From Penelope pileata (lineage: Eukaryota; Chordata; Aves; Galliformes; Cracidae): 64,000 nucleotides of DNA. A program made the position numbers and the translations under genes. Below, one piece after another: positions 25,901 to 35,644 of the stretch (its first letter is position 1; each line of letters starts with the position of its first letter). The notes beneath the pieces are model-generated. The model ran no database searches and was not told the origin of the DNA. It saw nothing but the letters and a program-made list of their open reading frames with translations. The stretch lies in the NCBI GenBank assembly GCA_013396635.1, contig WBMW01003259.1:124001-188000 (forward strand), in the 5' to 3' direction.

Positions 25901-28900
25901 TTCCCTTCCTGCCCCAAACTAAGCATCCTATCAAACGGATAGGATGTCCTATCAAATGGACAAAGGAGTGGACACGACAGGATAGCTGGTTTTACCAAAC
26001 ATTTGGCTCATAAAAACAAACTGTGCAAGATTTGTTTTAGCGATATTCTACAAATGAGAAACTTGGCACAACGCTGCTGCTGCTGGAGAGGATTTTGACT
26101 GAGTAATTCCAGTGGTGTGGTGATGGGCAGAAGCCTTTAAAAGTTAAAGCACTGAAATCTGGTGGTGAAGCTGAATGTCTGGGACAAGTCTGTTTGCTGT
26201 TGGCTGCTGTATGCTTACTTAAGCACACACCCTCAGTTTTACAAGCAGCAATTTAACATGTTATCACACTGAGTTTACAAACACAGAGTGCTTTTCCCTC
26301 CCTCTCCTCTACAAAGCAACTGAAGTCATGGAGCCGTGGCTCAAAATCCCAAGAACGCACAGAAAGCACCTAGCAGCAGAGGAAACCCCCAGGTACAGAA
26401 GTGAGAAATCATGCACAAGCCCAGGGAGAGAAGTTCACTCTGCAAACAGCCCGGCCAGCTGAAGACAGCTGCTCATTGCTGTTCCTCCGCGGTCACTGCC
26501 CCACAGCTCCACCATGGGAAGGGTGAGCTAAATGCTCCTCAAAAGGACTCGGGCAAAGTGGACCACGTTAATGCCATGCCCAGACAAACACTTGCTGCAA
26601 GGTTTGTTTGACAGAAGCTTCGCGCATACGCTGGCAGATTATGTTTGTGCACTTAGTGCTTCACTCATGCAGAGTGGGATTGAAGCTGAAGGCTTCAACG
26701 TGAGTCATGTATTCTCCGGAAGATCCTTATCGGTCTCTCCTTAAATACAGCCCATCTCCCAGGGCTCCACAGAACACACTGCAAGAAGCACCAGAGCACC
26801 GTCATGGCTTTCAGAGCACATCTACTAAGGTAGAAATAACAAAGGAGTGGGTGGAAGGAGTGGACACGACAAATAACAAACCCAACCACACCCACAAGCA
26901 ACAAGAGTCGCCCCTCAGGTGTGTCCTTTTGCAAACTACAGTTGGGAAGTGGAAAAATCTGTTTCCCTCACCTCTCCTCTTTCCCAAAAACTGACTCCCT
27001 CTACATTGAGAGCTGTACCTTAATCCCACATCATCAACACAAGCAGCCACACTGAGGACACAATACAAACCAGTTTTAAGCATTTTTTTTAGCTAATGAC
27101 CAAAAAGCCTAATTGCTCATTGGAGCCAAAATACAGAATCACTCCAATCATTCATAATGAGGATGGAGCAACAGGGCTCTTCCCTAAATACAACAGAAAT
27201 GGATAGGTTCTTTCATCTTTTTAGAGTGCAAAGGAGGGAAAAGGACAGGTCTGATGCAAACAACACCGCCATTTGCGTACCCTAAGCGCAGTGCTTATCA
27301 CCCCTACACATCTGATCCACACATGCACAGGAAGCTCAGTGCGTTCAGAACAAGTTGGACTTGCTGCACATGTGACGCACAGTCTGCAATTTCTGGACAT
27401 CTAAGAGGCAGGGTTGCCAGGTAAACAGGTGATCACTGCTTTAGAAAAACAAACAAACAACAACAGTGTGGCAGGAGAGCTGGGAGGTGCATTGATGTGC
27501 TACTTTTTTTCTTAGGACACATTTATTTTCAAGTAAAGGATGGAAACAGATGCTGCAGGTAGTGGAACTTCTACTTTTCTTCCTTCACCTTCTCGAGATA
27601 CACCGAATCCATTTGCTGATACTTGCAGCAGCAGTTCAGGAGCACAAACTGTTAGGGTTTGGACTTTTAGTCTCCTTGATTCATTTATTTTCTGCCAAAG
27701 TCATCTAGCAAACATTCCCATTTTCCCCTCACTTTTAAGAAAGTAACTGGTCTTCAGGCACAGGAGTCTGTTGGTTTTGAGTCCACTCAGAAAAAGGAGT
27801 AGTTGCATATTCATTAACAGAAAATAACCTGTATCAGGTGAAACCCTTTGTACTGGGAGCAGCAGGGGTGAGAATACTGAGAAAAGTAGAACTCAGGGCA
27901 TAAATTTGAAAAGAAAGACATTCTGTTTTCATCTACCATGCTGCCTACCACAAGTGGTGTGAAATTGATTAAAGAAATTGCAATTGCCACTTCCCTTCTC
28001 GAGTGACATTCCTTTAGAAATGCGGCAGATGCTTCCGGTAGACCTGAGCAGAAATATGTGGCCATTTGTCCCTGGCCCCCAGAACAATAACATGAAGAAA
28101 AACATTGAAGCTTCCCATGCTGAGCTCCTTTTCCCCCACGGCCCCATCCAACCTGCCACTTCAGATGCTCGGTCCCTGAGCAGGTGAAGAGCAATCACCA
28201 AGAAACTCCAGCTCCTTTGTGTCCTGTGAAGCTCTAGTTAGAGGCCAAATGCATTTGCCAGGAGAAGGGAGGGTCAGGCAAAGCAGCCTTTTCTGGTTGA
28301 GAGGAAAGAGGGAGAACAAACACTCATGAGAAAACACTGGCATCTGGATGGGTAAGTTGCCCTTCAAGTTCATTTACCTTCACTTATCTCTTTCTCAACA
28401 CTCCATACAAGGGACATCTCATCATCAACCTTTCATTTTCACTGGAGGCTTCGGAGATCTTCCACTCTGCAGCGGTTCCCAGCCCTTCCTCTAAAACTTT
28501 TAGTACAATTAGCCTAAAAATCTCTGTTCCAGGTAAATTTCACAAAAGAATAAGACTGGAAAAGCATTAGAGTTGGAGCAAGGCAGAAATATTTTTCTAA
28601 GACACTGAAGTGCCTGGACACATGTCCTCACTGCCCCCTTGCTTTGCCCTCCCCTCTCTACATCTTGACTTCACAGTTCCTCTGGACAGAACTGCACAAT
28701 TTCAGTTTCCCTCCTCCCTGAAGTGGCAGCAAAAGCTACTTCAGTTCAAGGAGAACCAGAACACCTCTGTTCGTCACACGGGGCATCCTCTTGCCTTAAG
28801 AAGCTTCAGTTTTGGAACTAGCACCACACAGATTCACGCTTAACACACAGACTTTGTTAGTGCTCCACATCAGCCTTTCTCCCCCACCTTTGCAAGACAG

Positions 28901-31900
28901 CAGAGTCCCTCCTGTGATCAGGGGGATGGCGAACGGCCGTGACTGCAGAAGGAAGTTCTTACAGTCCAGCAGGGGAAGTTCTCCACCTTCCCCAAGCCTG
29001 ACTGTATCACATGCATGTGTCAAACTCCCAGCATTACAAACTCTGTTGGTTTTTGGACAGAAATCAGCTTTACTGAGAAGCAGTCACAAAGTGAAAGCTG
29101 CCTTCATCTCAGATGCAGGGATCAGGATGCTACGAGTTTTAGGAGCCCCACAATTGCCAATTTTTTTTTCCCCCCCGGAGTCCTACTACAAGAAAGAGAA
29201 GGCACAGGAAGCTTCTCTTGTCAATTGCCACACAGATAAGTTTGTGTGCTCAGCTGAAAACATCTCCACAGGAAAATTCTCCAGGCAGAAACTTCTGTCT
29301 TTTCATAACCATTACCCTCAGCTGTTTAAAAGAAGAATTATAGCATCTTCTTTGGTTACCTAAGCCTATACGTTAGCTTCTTGAGGGGCTTTCTGTAGCC
29401 CTTACATCGTTCTCTCTTGAACCAAGTAGTCCACTATATGACACAAACAATACTGAGGGGGGAAGAAAAATGCAATGCCTGACCCAGGCACAGCTCCCAG
29501 CAGATTTATACAAGCCAGTATCAAAGCAAGTTTTCCTGCAAATATAATGAGATGACTTCAGCGCAGTTCTTCAAAGCGATGATAAGCACTGCGGCGAAGG
29601 CAGGGTGAGTGATGGAATGGGTGCACAGAAGAAGGAGCTACCACGTGAGCAACAGAAGCAAAACAGAAACTGATCCACCAAGTGAATCTGGCCATGCCTT
29701 TGTGAGCGACAGACAGACAGATTCAAAGAAGTGGAGAACAGGGGAGGATTAAAAAAAGCAACCATCGGGGAGCACAAGCAGACAGGAGAGAAAAAATTTT
29801 CAATGTGCCTATCAAGCCAAGGGACCATCAGATGGTGGGAAGACAAGAAGTGGTGCCTGCATTTAATAAGGGGGAAAGCAAATAGCAGAAATGGACTTGG
29901 TACTTTGGCCTCACCAACACGCAGGTGTTACAAACGACTTAAGAGATAGCACAGCTGAAGACACGGAGACAAAGGGAAGATGACAAAATGCAGGAGAGGT
30001 CTGTCAGTTTGTCCTACAGTGACTCGGAGGGAGGCAGAGACGCAGTGCACGGTGCCACTGGAGGCACAGGGGCACCCCTGGCACCTGCACCGGGCTGGCA
30101 GATGTGGCACATCCACAGTAGGCTGCCTGACAGTGCCTAAACCAGTGCTATCGCCACTGAAGCAAACCAGCGCCAGCCCTGATGTCTCGCTTTGACAAGA
30201 TGCTCAGTTCCTAAGTAGGTTAGATCCGCTACGTTGTCTTGTTTATTTCAACAGCGACACCCGTTTCCAAAACTCATCAGCAGAAGGCCTGAAAGAAACA
30301 GTGAGGAAAGAAAGCTGGGAAGCAGCAATATAAAGGAAGATTGGGACGTCATGCAGAAAAGCTGAAAAACCTTGAAGACTAGAAGAGAAATACAACTCAA
30401 AATGCAACGCACACATGCAAGAATTAAGAAATGCTGCACCTATGGAGGTGATTTTAGCCCTAAGAGAAAGCCAGAGAGGCCTGGATGCAATAAGCCAACC
30501 ACAGCGCTGTTGATGCAGCCATGGGAAGAGGCAGGTCGGGAGCCTAGCAAGCACTGGGAGAGCACCACGAGAGGCACAGAGCAGCGGTCATCTCACCACA
30601 CGGTGAGACCTCGCTGCAGTGCTGCCGTCACTGCAGCCATCACATTCAGGAAGGATGGATCCAGCTGGAGCAGCTGCAGAGCGGACGCAGAGGACAGCCC
30701 AGCAAGCCAGCACCGTGAAGGGAGACTGGAGGAACCACTTCTTTAGCTGAGCCAGACAAAGGCTGGAAGGAAGTGCAACCCCACATGATGTGCTCACGGA
30801 CAGCGAGCGCCAGGGAAAAAAGTGAATACGTTCAGGATAAAGGGTTATGCTGGTACAGGAAGAAAAAAATAAATAAATGAAAAAGCTGTGTGGGCCATGA
30901 CTCCACTTAGGCTTGTGGAAAAAAAAAACACAGCAACACCCAAACAATCACTAAAGCAGCAAATCCCAGGGACAGCTTTTCAAGCAAAAGAAGGAGTGAA
31001 AGGACAATACAGACAGCACGTGATGGCCAGGGCGGTTCAGCCCACCAAAACCAATCAGAGATAAACACATGTACGTAACCGGGGATGAACCCCAGTCAAC
31101 GCCGCAGCATTCACAACAAGAACTCTGACTTTCCTGGATAGGAAAAACAGCCTTCGCTTCACCACACCCCCATGGGCTTCGAGGGGAGGGGAGCTGGGAG
31201 GCCCAGCACTGCAGCGTGATGCCGGATGGGGATGGAGCTGCAAAGCCACACGGCTCAACGAGGCCTTTTAGAATCATAAAATGTTTAGAGTTGGAAGGGA
31301 CCCTCGAAGGTCATCTAGTCCAACCCCCCTGCAATGTACAGGGACACCTACAGCCAGATCAGGGTGCTCAGAGCCCTGTGCAGCCTCACCTCGAGTGTCT
31401 CCAGACATTTTTGGGGCACACTGCACTGCCTGTTTGAAAGTGGGATCTCTCCCAAGGTCCTCTTTCCCCTTCCACGATTTCCTCCAGTGAGATTCTTCAC
31501 ACAAAGGCTTTGTGTCAGTTTTCCTATCTGCTGCTGCCTGTTGTGCTGCAGCACAGCCATTCCTTCTGCAGCAACTTTTTACCATTACCAAAGGCAGTGC
31601 GAGCTGTGGGAACTCCGAGGGCTTTTTCCCCTCTTTGTTTAAGCACGGAGGAGGGGAGAGGTGGGAAGCTTGCTCTGTCCAAACCCCTCTGCGCCAAGCT
31701 CCCAACGAGAGAACTGTCTCCTTTGTTGCCTTTATTGTTGCTGGGAAGTTCAAAGCCTCTGGAAATAGGTTACGGTAATGGAAAGGTTGGCAGAAATAGC
31801 CGAGAAAACTGCGAATGTTTACTTTATTGAAACAAAACAGCCAGCACCACACAATAACAGCCCACTCCATTCTATACACCTAGGCCCAAACCTGGAGAGA

Positions 31901-34432
31901 AGGCTACAAACAAGCAGAGGCTTTGCCCAGGAGCGGCGCGGTGCCACCTCCCTTGCAGAGCAGCTCTGTCACGACGGCGGTGCCGCCCGCCACGCTCCCA
32001 GCCAGCAGCTTCCCCACTGCTGTCTGCATCACCGTGCTGCAGGACGCACTCCAGTTTTACAGCCTCCAGCTCCTTCAGCACAAGGGCGGCTGTGCATACC
32101 TGAGGGCTGCACGTGTCAGCGCGTGCCCTGGTCGTAAACAGGGCTGTCAGCAGCAATGCAGAATTACAGCGAGCTGGCAATCCCCTGTCGGTGAGGTGTG
32201 AGTGCCTGCAAGCCCTGCCAGGCACGAGGCTGCTCCCAGCACCTCGCAGGATCATCCCCAGAGCGCTCGAGAGCACAGGGCCAGGCACCACAAGTGCTGT
32301 GGGGCTCCACCAGCGCACACCTGCACCGAAGTGTTACACTTCCCATATTTACTGCTGTTTCCACCCCTTACCCTCAGTTCTCCCTTTCCTTTGGTGACCA
32401 CAACCTCTCTAATGTAAAGCCTTGAAAATACATGTTTGAAATAACGTGCAGCAGATCTACCCTGGCTGCTGAGCAAGGCACCCGGACACCCTTGCCATGT
32501 GGATCACAAGCAAAGCAGCGAGCTGAACCAGTTGCAGGACAACAGCCCTGTGCTAGCCCCAGGCAAGTGCAGAGCTCTGCGGGACACGACAGCGACGGCC
32601 ACCAGCCACGGCCAGAGCCGCTGCACCAGCAGTGAGCCACAAACACAGAACCACAGAACAGCTTGGGTTGGAAGGGACCCTCAAGACCATCCAGTCCCAA
32701 TCGCCTGCCGTGGGCAGGGTTAACAGGCAACAGAAGTTGGGAGTCCAGACAAGCTGCTGAGGGAGATTTCAGTTTCACATTGCATTTTCGGGTAATGCTT
32801 GCAGAGATAAAGATTTTTTTTTTCTTTTTTCATGCTCTTTCGTGCTCAAAAAAGAAAAAAAAAGAAAAAACTTTGGACTTTTGGTGTTGCCTGAGGAGTA
32901 TGTGCGAGAGACAATCGGCCTCTGAGAGAGCTGCTGGGGAGCTCAGAGGCAGGTACACGCCAGAGTGCCGCTCTGAGGTTATTACATACTGAATAATTTA
33001 TTTGGATTTTAGTTGCACATTAATTGAAGGAGCAGGAATCATTCAGGGAATTTTTTCCAGCAGCTGTGCACAAGATTAAGGCAGCGGGTTTTGGGACAAT
33101 TCAGAACAACCCAATTTACGTAAGCAAAACTGTCTTAATCCAATACGTTTTTAAATGTGCTTATATTGCTCTAAGCTGCTGCGAAACCACATTAGATGGC
33201 TGGCTGCAGCACTAACAGCTCGATTAACGCACTGAAACGGCTCAACCCAAGGTCAGGCATGGAGCGGGGATGCCAGGAGGGAGGGTGCTGGGCCACAAAG
33301 CCCCTGGGAGAGGGGAGCGAGAGCCCAGCCCCACTGTCAGCACTGCTGGCACGAGGGAGCTGCTCCGCTGCTGGCCCTACCTGCTGGGGCGGGCAGCACT
33401 GGTATGGAAAGGGGAAAATAAAAAAAAAAAAAAAAAAAAAAAACAGAACCAGGGCTAGAGAACAAGCGCACAAAGAGCTTCACATGCTGACAATGCCCAG
33501 CTGCCACCAGTCAGGGCGTGACTGTAAGTTGGGTATAGGACAGATAAGCATGCATAGTTTTCAAGGGAATCATAGTGGAGCCGCTTAACACCTACATCAG
33601 ATGAACAAACCAAAGTAACAAAGCAGAGCTAGAGGAAAAGTAACAGGCTCACTCGACTGGGAGGCTGAAGCTGAGCGCCAGTTCAGATGACCAATAGTTA
33701 CGGTAACCAGGACAAAAATGCAGGAGCTATCACTGCCAACAAGCACACGTACGCATTTCTCCTCTTAATGCATTTGTACGCTGTAGAGAGGGCCACATTC
33801 TGCCTTACTGTAACACTGCCTGCACTCAGCGTGGGAAAACCCACTTCCCAGTACGCGCTGTAGGGTGGGAGAGGAAGGAGGAGACAATTCCCTCCCTGCT
33901 GAGCACAGGAGTCAGGAGTCACCCTGAGGACTCCGCACCTGCCCCATGGACCCGTGTCTGGCTGGGAGCCACAGAGCAAGCTGCCTTCAGCCACACACAC
34001 ACAGGAGGCAGGCAGAGGTGTCTTCCCGTCCCCAGTGTGCTCCACCAAGAAGACGGGGAACTGCAGGGGGGGCAGAAGGCGGGCTGGAGCAGGAGGACAC
34101 GAGAGGTGTTTCTGTGAGCTCAGCACAGCCCTAGCCACTGTTCATTTGGCAGAAGCCCTGCAGGAGGCTTCCAATCAGTGCTACGAGGTTCCTCGGAGGC
34201 AGTTTGTACCCAGCCAAACCAACCTGGGTCAAGCACACAGGGGTACTGAGAAATCAAACTCCCACTGACGCTCCTACCAAAAGTTGTGTTTTCTACTAAA
34301 AGTGCCCCGAAGCAAAATACAGATGAAGTTTACCTTCTCTTCAGCTGACTTCACCACGCTGACAACTTGTTTAACTGCTAGCTCGAGCGGTTCCGCTGGG
34401 TCATCCTCCTCAAAGGTCAGCGACCATGCGTC
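1717..34432 (-). CDS. C2CD2: C2CD2 (C2 domain-containing protein 2), exons 2-14; exon 1 not seen
   Basis: Thirteen coding exons on the minus strand join in frame, giving 1833 coding bases (610 aa plus stop). In transcript order: 34334-34432, 25397-25516, 24845-24946, 19989-20111, 19583-19703, 16476-16584, 13550-13611, 11643-11782, 11213-11384, 10520-10633, 8374-8501, 6905-7220, 1717-1943. All introns are GT-AG and phases match at every joint. Recognised from recalled human C2CD2 and its paralogue C2CD2L/TMEM24: conserved blocks include LNGSDPVAEAAIRQL, STIIISGVSK and FFRRRHHQKDPGMSQSHNDL. Visible residues about 1-148 correspond to the SMP (TULIP-type) lipid-binding module, about 165-300 to the C2 domain, 300-535 to a Ser/Pro-rich linker, and 536-610 to a basic tail. 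C2CD2L is anchored in the ER and transfers phosphoinositide precursors at ER-plasma membrane contacts; a similar role for C2CD2 is inference. The human protein is about 696 aa, so roughly 85 N-terminal residues with the membrane anchor are missing here. Start codon unknown. Confidence 0.93.
1944..6904 (-). other. C2CD2 intron 13
   Basis: About 5 kb between exons 13 and 14. No repeat family is recognised with confidence; short CA-rich stretches occur near 2220. A 175-codon minus-strand frame at 4771-5298 lacks a recognisable domain and begins on a non-consensus start. Nothing else supportable is seen. Confidence 0.8.
6905..7220 (-). CDS. C2CD2: C2CD2 exon 13
   Basis: The acceptor is TCTCTCGGCAG|ACCTC after a long pyrimidine tract; the donor is AAAG|GTACGT. 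Length 316 (phase 0 in, one base out). It encodes TSLTQDSEAALMMDYAAAMD and then an acidic, Ser/Thr/Glu-rich linker ending SVKKSK. Human C2CD2 has a matching TSLSQDHDAALMQGY block here. The rest of the linker diverges, as expected for a disordered segment that is probably phosphorylated (inference). Confidence 0.93.
7221..8373 (-). other. C2CD2 intron 12
   Basis: About 1.15 kb with no recognised element. The overlapping plus and minus open frames at 7541-8126 show no domain and cross no splice-compatible borders. Confidence 0.8.
8374..8501 (-). CDS. C2CD2: C2CD2 exon 12
   Basis: The acceptor is TTCCTTTCAG|AGCTG; the donor is TCCAAG|GTAGAG. Length 128 (two bases in, complete codon out). Encodes ELLVLNGSDPVAEAAIRQLS, then SAKQKLKSPRKKS and TIIISGVSK. 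This is the most conserved linker block shared with C2CD2L (NGLDPVAETAIRQL...STLIISGVSK). Its function is not established to my knowledge. Confidence 0.96.
8502..10519 (-). other. C2CD2 intron 11
   Basis: About 2 kb. It holds a short (AAAC)n-like run near 8866-8880. No gene, RNA or transposon is recognised. Confidence 0.8.
10520..10633 (-). CDS. C2CD2: C2CD2 exon 11
   Basis: The acceptor is TTGGTTTTCAG|AGTCT; the donor is GATACAG|GTAACA. Length 114. With borrowed end bases it encodes ESPVKTPVRVKVIEKDFSVQ followed by AIHSHGAPVSKTLSSSDT. The human block SPSKTPVKVRVIEKD...VSKTLSSSDTE matches closely. It was missed by simple open-frame scanning because the exon is only 38 codons. Confidence 0.93.
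10634..11212 (-). other. C2CD2 intron 10
   Basis: 579 bp, AT-rich, no feature recognised. Confidence 0.8.
11213..11384 (-). CDS. C2CD2: C2CD2 exon 10
   Basis: The acceptor is TTTTTTTCTTTCTAG|TTCTC; the donor is AGCACGG|GTGAGA. Length 172 (phase 0 in, one base out). Encodes FSFIEPNELKTWQ, then [20 protein letters not shown] and VKTKPRLEGR. The KIEKDRTxMPxGTxVTTVT block is the hallmark shared with C2CD2L (KIELDRTIMPDGTIVTTVT). The first part closes the C2 domain. Confidence 0.95.
11385..11642 (-). other. C2CD2 intron 9
   Basis: 258 bp with a strong pyrimidine tract next to exon 10. Nothing else is seen. Confidence 0.85.
11643..11782 (-). CDS. C2CD2: C2CD2 exon 9
   Basis: The acceptor is ATTTCTTCTAG|GTTCT; the donor is GCAGAG|GTATGG. 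Length 140 (two bases in, complete codon out). Encodes (S)SLSAKATVPLDLFRKQPSGQ, then QSFALSSRASDGSPEPGPGL. The first part is the late C2 beta-strand region (LLGQATLPV in C2CD2L). The Gly/Pro-rich half is probably a surface loop. Confidence 0.9.
11783..13549 (-). other. C2CD2 intron 8
   Basis: About 1.77 kb. No repeat or gene recognised. Confidence 0.8.
13550..13611 (-). CDS. C2CD2: C2CD2 exon 8
   Basis: 62 bp exon. The acceptor is TCCTTTACAG|TGAAC; the donor is GGATA|GTAAGT (full consensus). Encodes ELSAKSKTLQLQIVEDGKLD, a C2 beta-strand pair matching ELNAKSKELHLQI-type sequence in mammals (recalled). The length is not a multiple of three, so skipping it would shift the frame. Confidence 0.93.
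15588..15636 (+). mobile_element. CR1 3'-tail fragment
   Basis: Reads GATGATCTTGAAGGTCTCTT then CCAACCCAGATGATT, the characteristic CR1 3' end (…GGTCCCTTCCAACC…ATTCTATGA) in diverged form. Only about 50 bp remain. Confidence 0.7.
16429..16448. repeat. A20 homopolymer (U20 in the C2CD2 transcript)
   Basis: Twenty consecutive A on the plus strand, preceded by six G. On the C2CD2 strand this is U20 starting 28 nt after the exon 7 end. Confidence 0.97.
16476..16584 (-). CDS. C2CD2: C2CD2 exon 7
   Basis: The acceptor is TTGCTCTTACAG|GCAGC; the donor is TTGTCTT|GTGAGT. Length 109 (two bases in, two out). Encodes STNLVCIVQLNDPMQKFSSS, then VAKNAANPSWKEEFVF. This is the central C2 fold: the VQLNDPxQ strand and the NPxWxEEFxFEL strand. 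Few of the acidic calcium-binding loop residues of classical C2 domains are visible, so calcium-independent binding is plausible (inference). Confidence 0.95.
16585..19582 (-). other. C2CD2 intron 6
   Basis: About 3 kb. A small ATAC/ATAT-rich run lies at 18587-18608 and an (AAC)n run near 19071-19086. The 186-codon plus-strand frame at 17589-18149 has no recognised domain and is not called. Confidence 0.8.
19583..19703 (-). CDS. C2CD2: C2CD2 exon 6
   Basis: The acceptor is GCTTTCCGCAG|AATGT; the donor is GCTGCAG|GTAACA. Length 121 (phase 0 in, one base out). Encodes NVQSTGVLPQGTSPPKPPRA, then HDLKLLVKNITVNLADHSAA. The PPKPPRAHxLKLLVKN motif links the SMP-like module to the first C2 strand and matches human C2CD2. 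Confidence 0.95.
19704..19988 (-). other. C2CD2 intron 5
   Basis: 285 bp. No feature seen. Confidence 0.85.
19989..20111 (-). CDS. C2CD2: C2CD2 exon 5
   Basis: The acceptor is CGTTTCCTTTCAG|GAACA; the donor is GTTCAG|GTAAGT. Length 123, phase 0 at both ends. Encodes EQGAGTCAISETLRDVLKNL, then FSSVTPSVVLSTRPTDIKEV. It corresponds to the end of the SMP-like module ([20 protein letters not shown] in C2CD2L), a helix that lines the lipid-binding groove in the family. Confidence 0.94.
22975..23681 (+). mobile_element. CR1 LINE, 5'-truncated
   Basis: Clear CR1 from about 23035. The ORF2 3' region is recognisable in broken frames (LEHLSYEERLTELGMFSLKE near 23300). It ends with the CR1 3' UTR signature GGTCCCTTCCCACCTCAACC and ATTCTGTGATG. 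The left boundary is uncertain by about 60 bp. Frames are disrupted, so it is inactive. Confidence 0.85.
23922..24171 (+). mobile_element. CR1 LINE 3' end
   Basis: Begins with an AGATTTAGACTAGATATAAGG-like segment, then TTCTTCACTGTGAGGGTGGT, and ends in the CR1 tail with two ATTCTATGA units. A 250 bp, 5'-truncated copy. Confidence 0.93.
24845..24946 (-). CDS. C2CD2: C2CD2 exon 4
   Basis: The acceptor is TTTCTATCCACAG|CTTCA. The donor chosen is GCAGGAG|GTCAGT because it alone keeps frame with exon 5. A consensus-better GTAAGT lies 8 nt downstream. Length 102, phase 0. Encodes LQLYVKDKGDNVKVEWILIN, then ADETNFEIQPAVQE. Human C2CD2 has a similar LxLYVKD…VEWIL block in its SMP-like module. Confidence 0.93.
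24947..25396 (-). other. C2CD2 intron 3
   Basis: 450 bp with no recognised feature. Confidence 0.85.
25397..25516 (-). CDS. C2CD2: C2CD2 exon 3
   Basis: The acceptor is TTAATTTCTTTAG|GTGGT; the donor is ACTTGCAG|GTAAAG. Length 120, phase 0. Encodes VVSCNVVGDSVKFVVSVSRS, then SPTAAESQSYTVKLSPLHLQ. It aligns with the C2CD2L SMP segment ([20 protein letters not shown], then [20 protein letters not shown]). Confidence 0.95.
31270..31405 (-). mobile_element. CR1 3'-end fragment
   Basis: The plus strand reads AGAATCATAAAATGTTTAGA, then GTTGGAAGGGACCCTCGAAG and GTCATCTAGTCCAACCCCCC: the reverse complement of the CR1 tail. Homology fades after about 31405. Confidence 0.88.
32645..32720 (-). mobile_element. 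CR1 3'-end fragment
   Basis: The plus strand has CAGAACCACAGAACAGCTTG, then GGTTGGAAGGGACCCTCAAG and ACCATCCAGTCCCAATCGCC: about 75 bp of reverse-complement CR1 tail. Confidence 0.85.
33420..33443. repeat. Poly(A) tract
   Basis: A near-pure A run of about 24 bases after GGGGAAAAT. No retrogene body is recognised directly upstream of it. Confidence 0.9.
34334..34432 (-). CDS. C2CD2: C2CD2 exon 2 (first exon visible here)
   Basis: The acceptor is CTCTCTCCCTCCCAG|GACGC; the donor is GAAGAGAAG|GTAAAC. Length 99, phase 0 at both ends. Encodes DAWSLTFEEDDPAEPLELAV, then KQVVSVVKSAEEK. It matches the C2CD2L segment [20 protein letters not shown] and opens the SMP-like module. There is no in-frame ATG in this exon, so a coding exon 1 is required. 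Confidence 0.93.
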
Positions 34433-35000
34433 CTGGGAGGGAGAGAGGAGCACTGTGAGGCGGCCAGCACACCGCTCGGAGATGGGGGGTGCAAACTCAC
34501 TGCCAGGAAAGCTCCTGGGAGAACTCAAATCATAGAATGGCTTGGAATGGCACAGAACCAGAGCAAACACAGGTCAAAACCTGCATGTTTTAACTGTGTG
34601 ACAGCTGGCTGCAGAACACCAGGCAGAGTCTGGAAACCTGGACTCAGGACACACATCTGGGTTTTACCACAGCTCATCCTTTGCTGCAGCATGGAGGCAC
34701 TGGCACTGGCAGCTACTGGGCGGTGAGGTCACGCTTCGGGAGCCATCGGCAACGCATCCTATGGTAGTTACCTCTGGTTCCCAGATCCTCTTGGCTTCTT
34801 CCACATGCAAACCTTCACCTCCCAGCACCACGCTCGCTGCTCTGTGCCATTTGGGGGCATGCGGCTCACCGTGCTGCCCGGGCCGTGCTCCCCTTATCTC
34901 CCCTGCACAGCCGTCCTGCGGCTCTTCCCCAGCTCCAGCCTTCCTCTGGGGCTGACAGACCTCTCCCAGACCTCCGGAGAGGAGCCCACAGCACTTCCCA
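34433..35000 (-). other. C2CD2 intron 1 (or intron 1 plus exon 1 edge)
   Basis: Lies between exon 2 and the CpG island. A scrap resembling a CR1 tail (AAATCATAGAATGGCTTGG) is at 34528-34546. No exon encoding an N-terminal membrane anchor is found on the minus strand. Confidence 0.6.
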
Positions 35001-35520
35001 AACCGCTCAGCCCCAGTGTCTGCTGCCCACCGCCACAGCCCCTAGGACGGAGGGGCTCGGCCTCACCTCCCCTCCCGCCCCTCGCAGGACCCCAACGGGA
35101 CGGGCAGGGCGGGCCGAATCCCCGCTCACTGCCCCGCACCCCCGAGGGGCAGCAGCCGGCTGGGGACAGCCAGCAGCCCGCTCCCCGGCCTCCATTTNNN
35201 NNNNNNNNNNCACCGCCGTGCCGCCCCCGCCCCCGCCGCGCTCAGCGCCGCCCCCGGGGCGGACGGGGGAGGCCCGGCCCCGGCCCCAGCCCCGGCCCGG
35301 CGGTGTGTGGGAGCCGCGCGGGAGCCCGTCTGGTTCCCGCCCGCGGAGCCCCTCGCCCGCCCCGTGCGCCGAGAGCAGCTGTGAAGTCAGTGAGGTGGGC
35401 AGCGCGGAGCGCCTGTCCTGTGCTGGCAGCCGGCGTTTCGCCTCACCTGCCTGTGTGCGTGGGGAAAGCAGCGCGGTCCCACGGTGCTTTCCCGTGGAGC
35501 CCCGCAGATGCTGAGCTGCC
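35000..35520. promoter_or_regulatory. CpG island, probable C2CD2 promoter
   Basis: Very GC-rich with dense CpG, especially 35214-35400 (runs of CCCCCGCCCCCGCC and CGGCCCCGG), in contrast to the AT-rich flanks. It lies just 5' of C2CD2 exon 2 on the minus strand, as expected for its promoter. No TATA box is seen. The N gap at 35198-35210 sits inside it. Use as a divergent promoter is possible but not shown by sequence. Confidence 0.8.
35198..35210. other. Assembly gap (13 N)
   Basis: Thirteen unresolved bases in the GC-rich island. The short length may be a placeholder. C2CD2 exon 1 is missing from the flanks and could be in the true gap. Confidence 0.99.
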
Positions 35521-35644
35521 GAAGTTGGGTGGGCACACAGACCTGGCAGCAGGTGCTTGTTTGTTGGGCGTTCTCGTGCAGATTCACAGCCAGAAGCAAA
35601 GGTTAAAAGAAGGGAGTACGTTACAGAAGTGCCACGTGGCTGAC

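Larger units (their letters stand above)
25517..34333 (-). other. C2CD2 intron 2
   Basis: About 8.8 kb, the longest intron. It contains CR1 tails at 31270-31405 and 32645-32720 and a poly(A) tract at 33420-33443. Open frames around 31274-32778 are chance or CR1-derived. No further exon with matching phase was found. Confidence 0.8.

Noticed and set aside
31274..31879. 201-codon minus-strand frame in C2CD2 intron 2
   Set aside because: One end lies in a CR1 tail and the rest has no domain or splice support.
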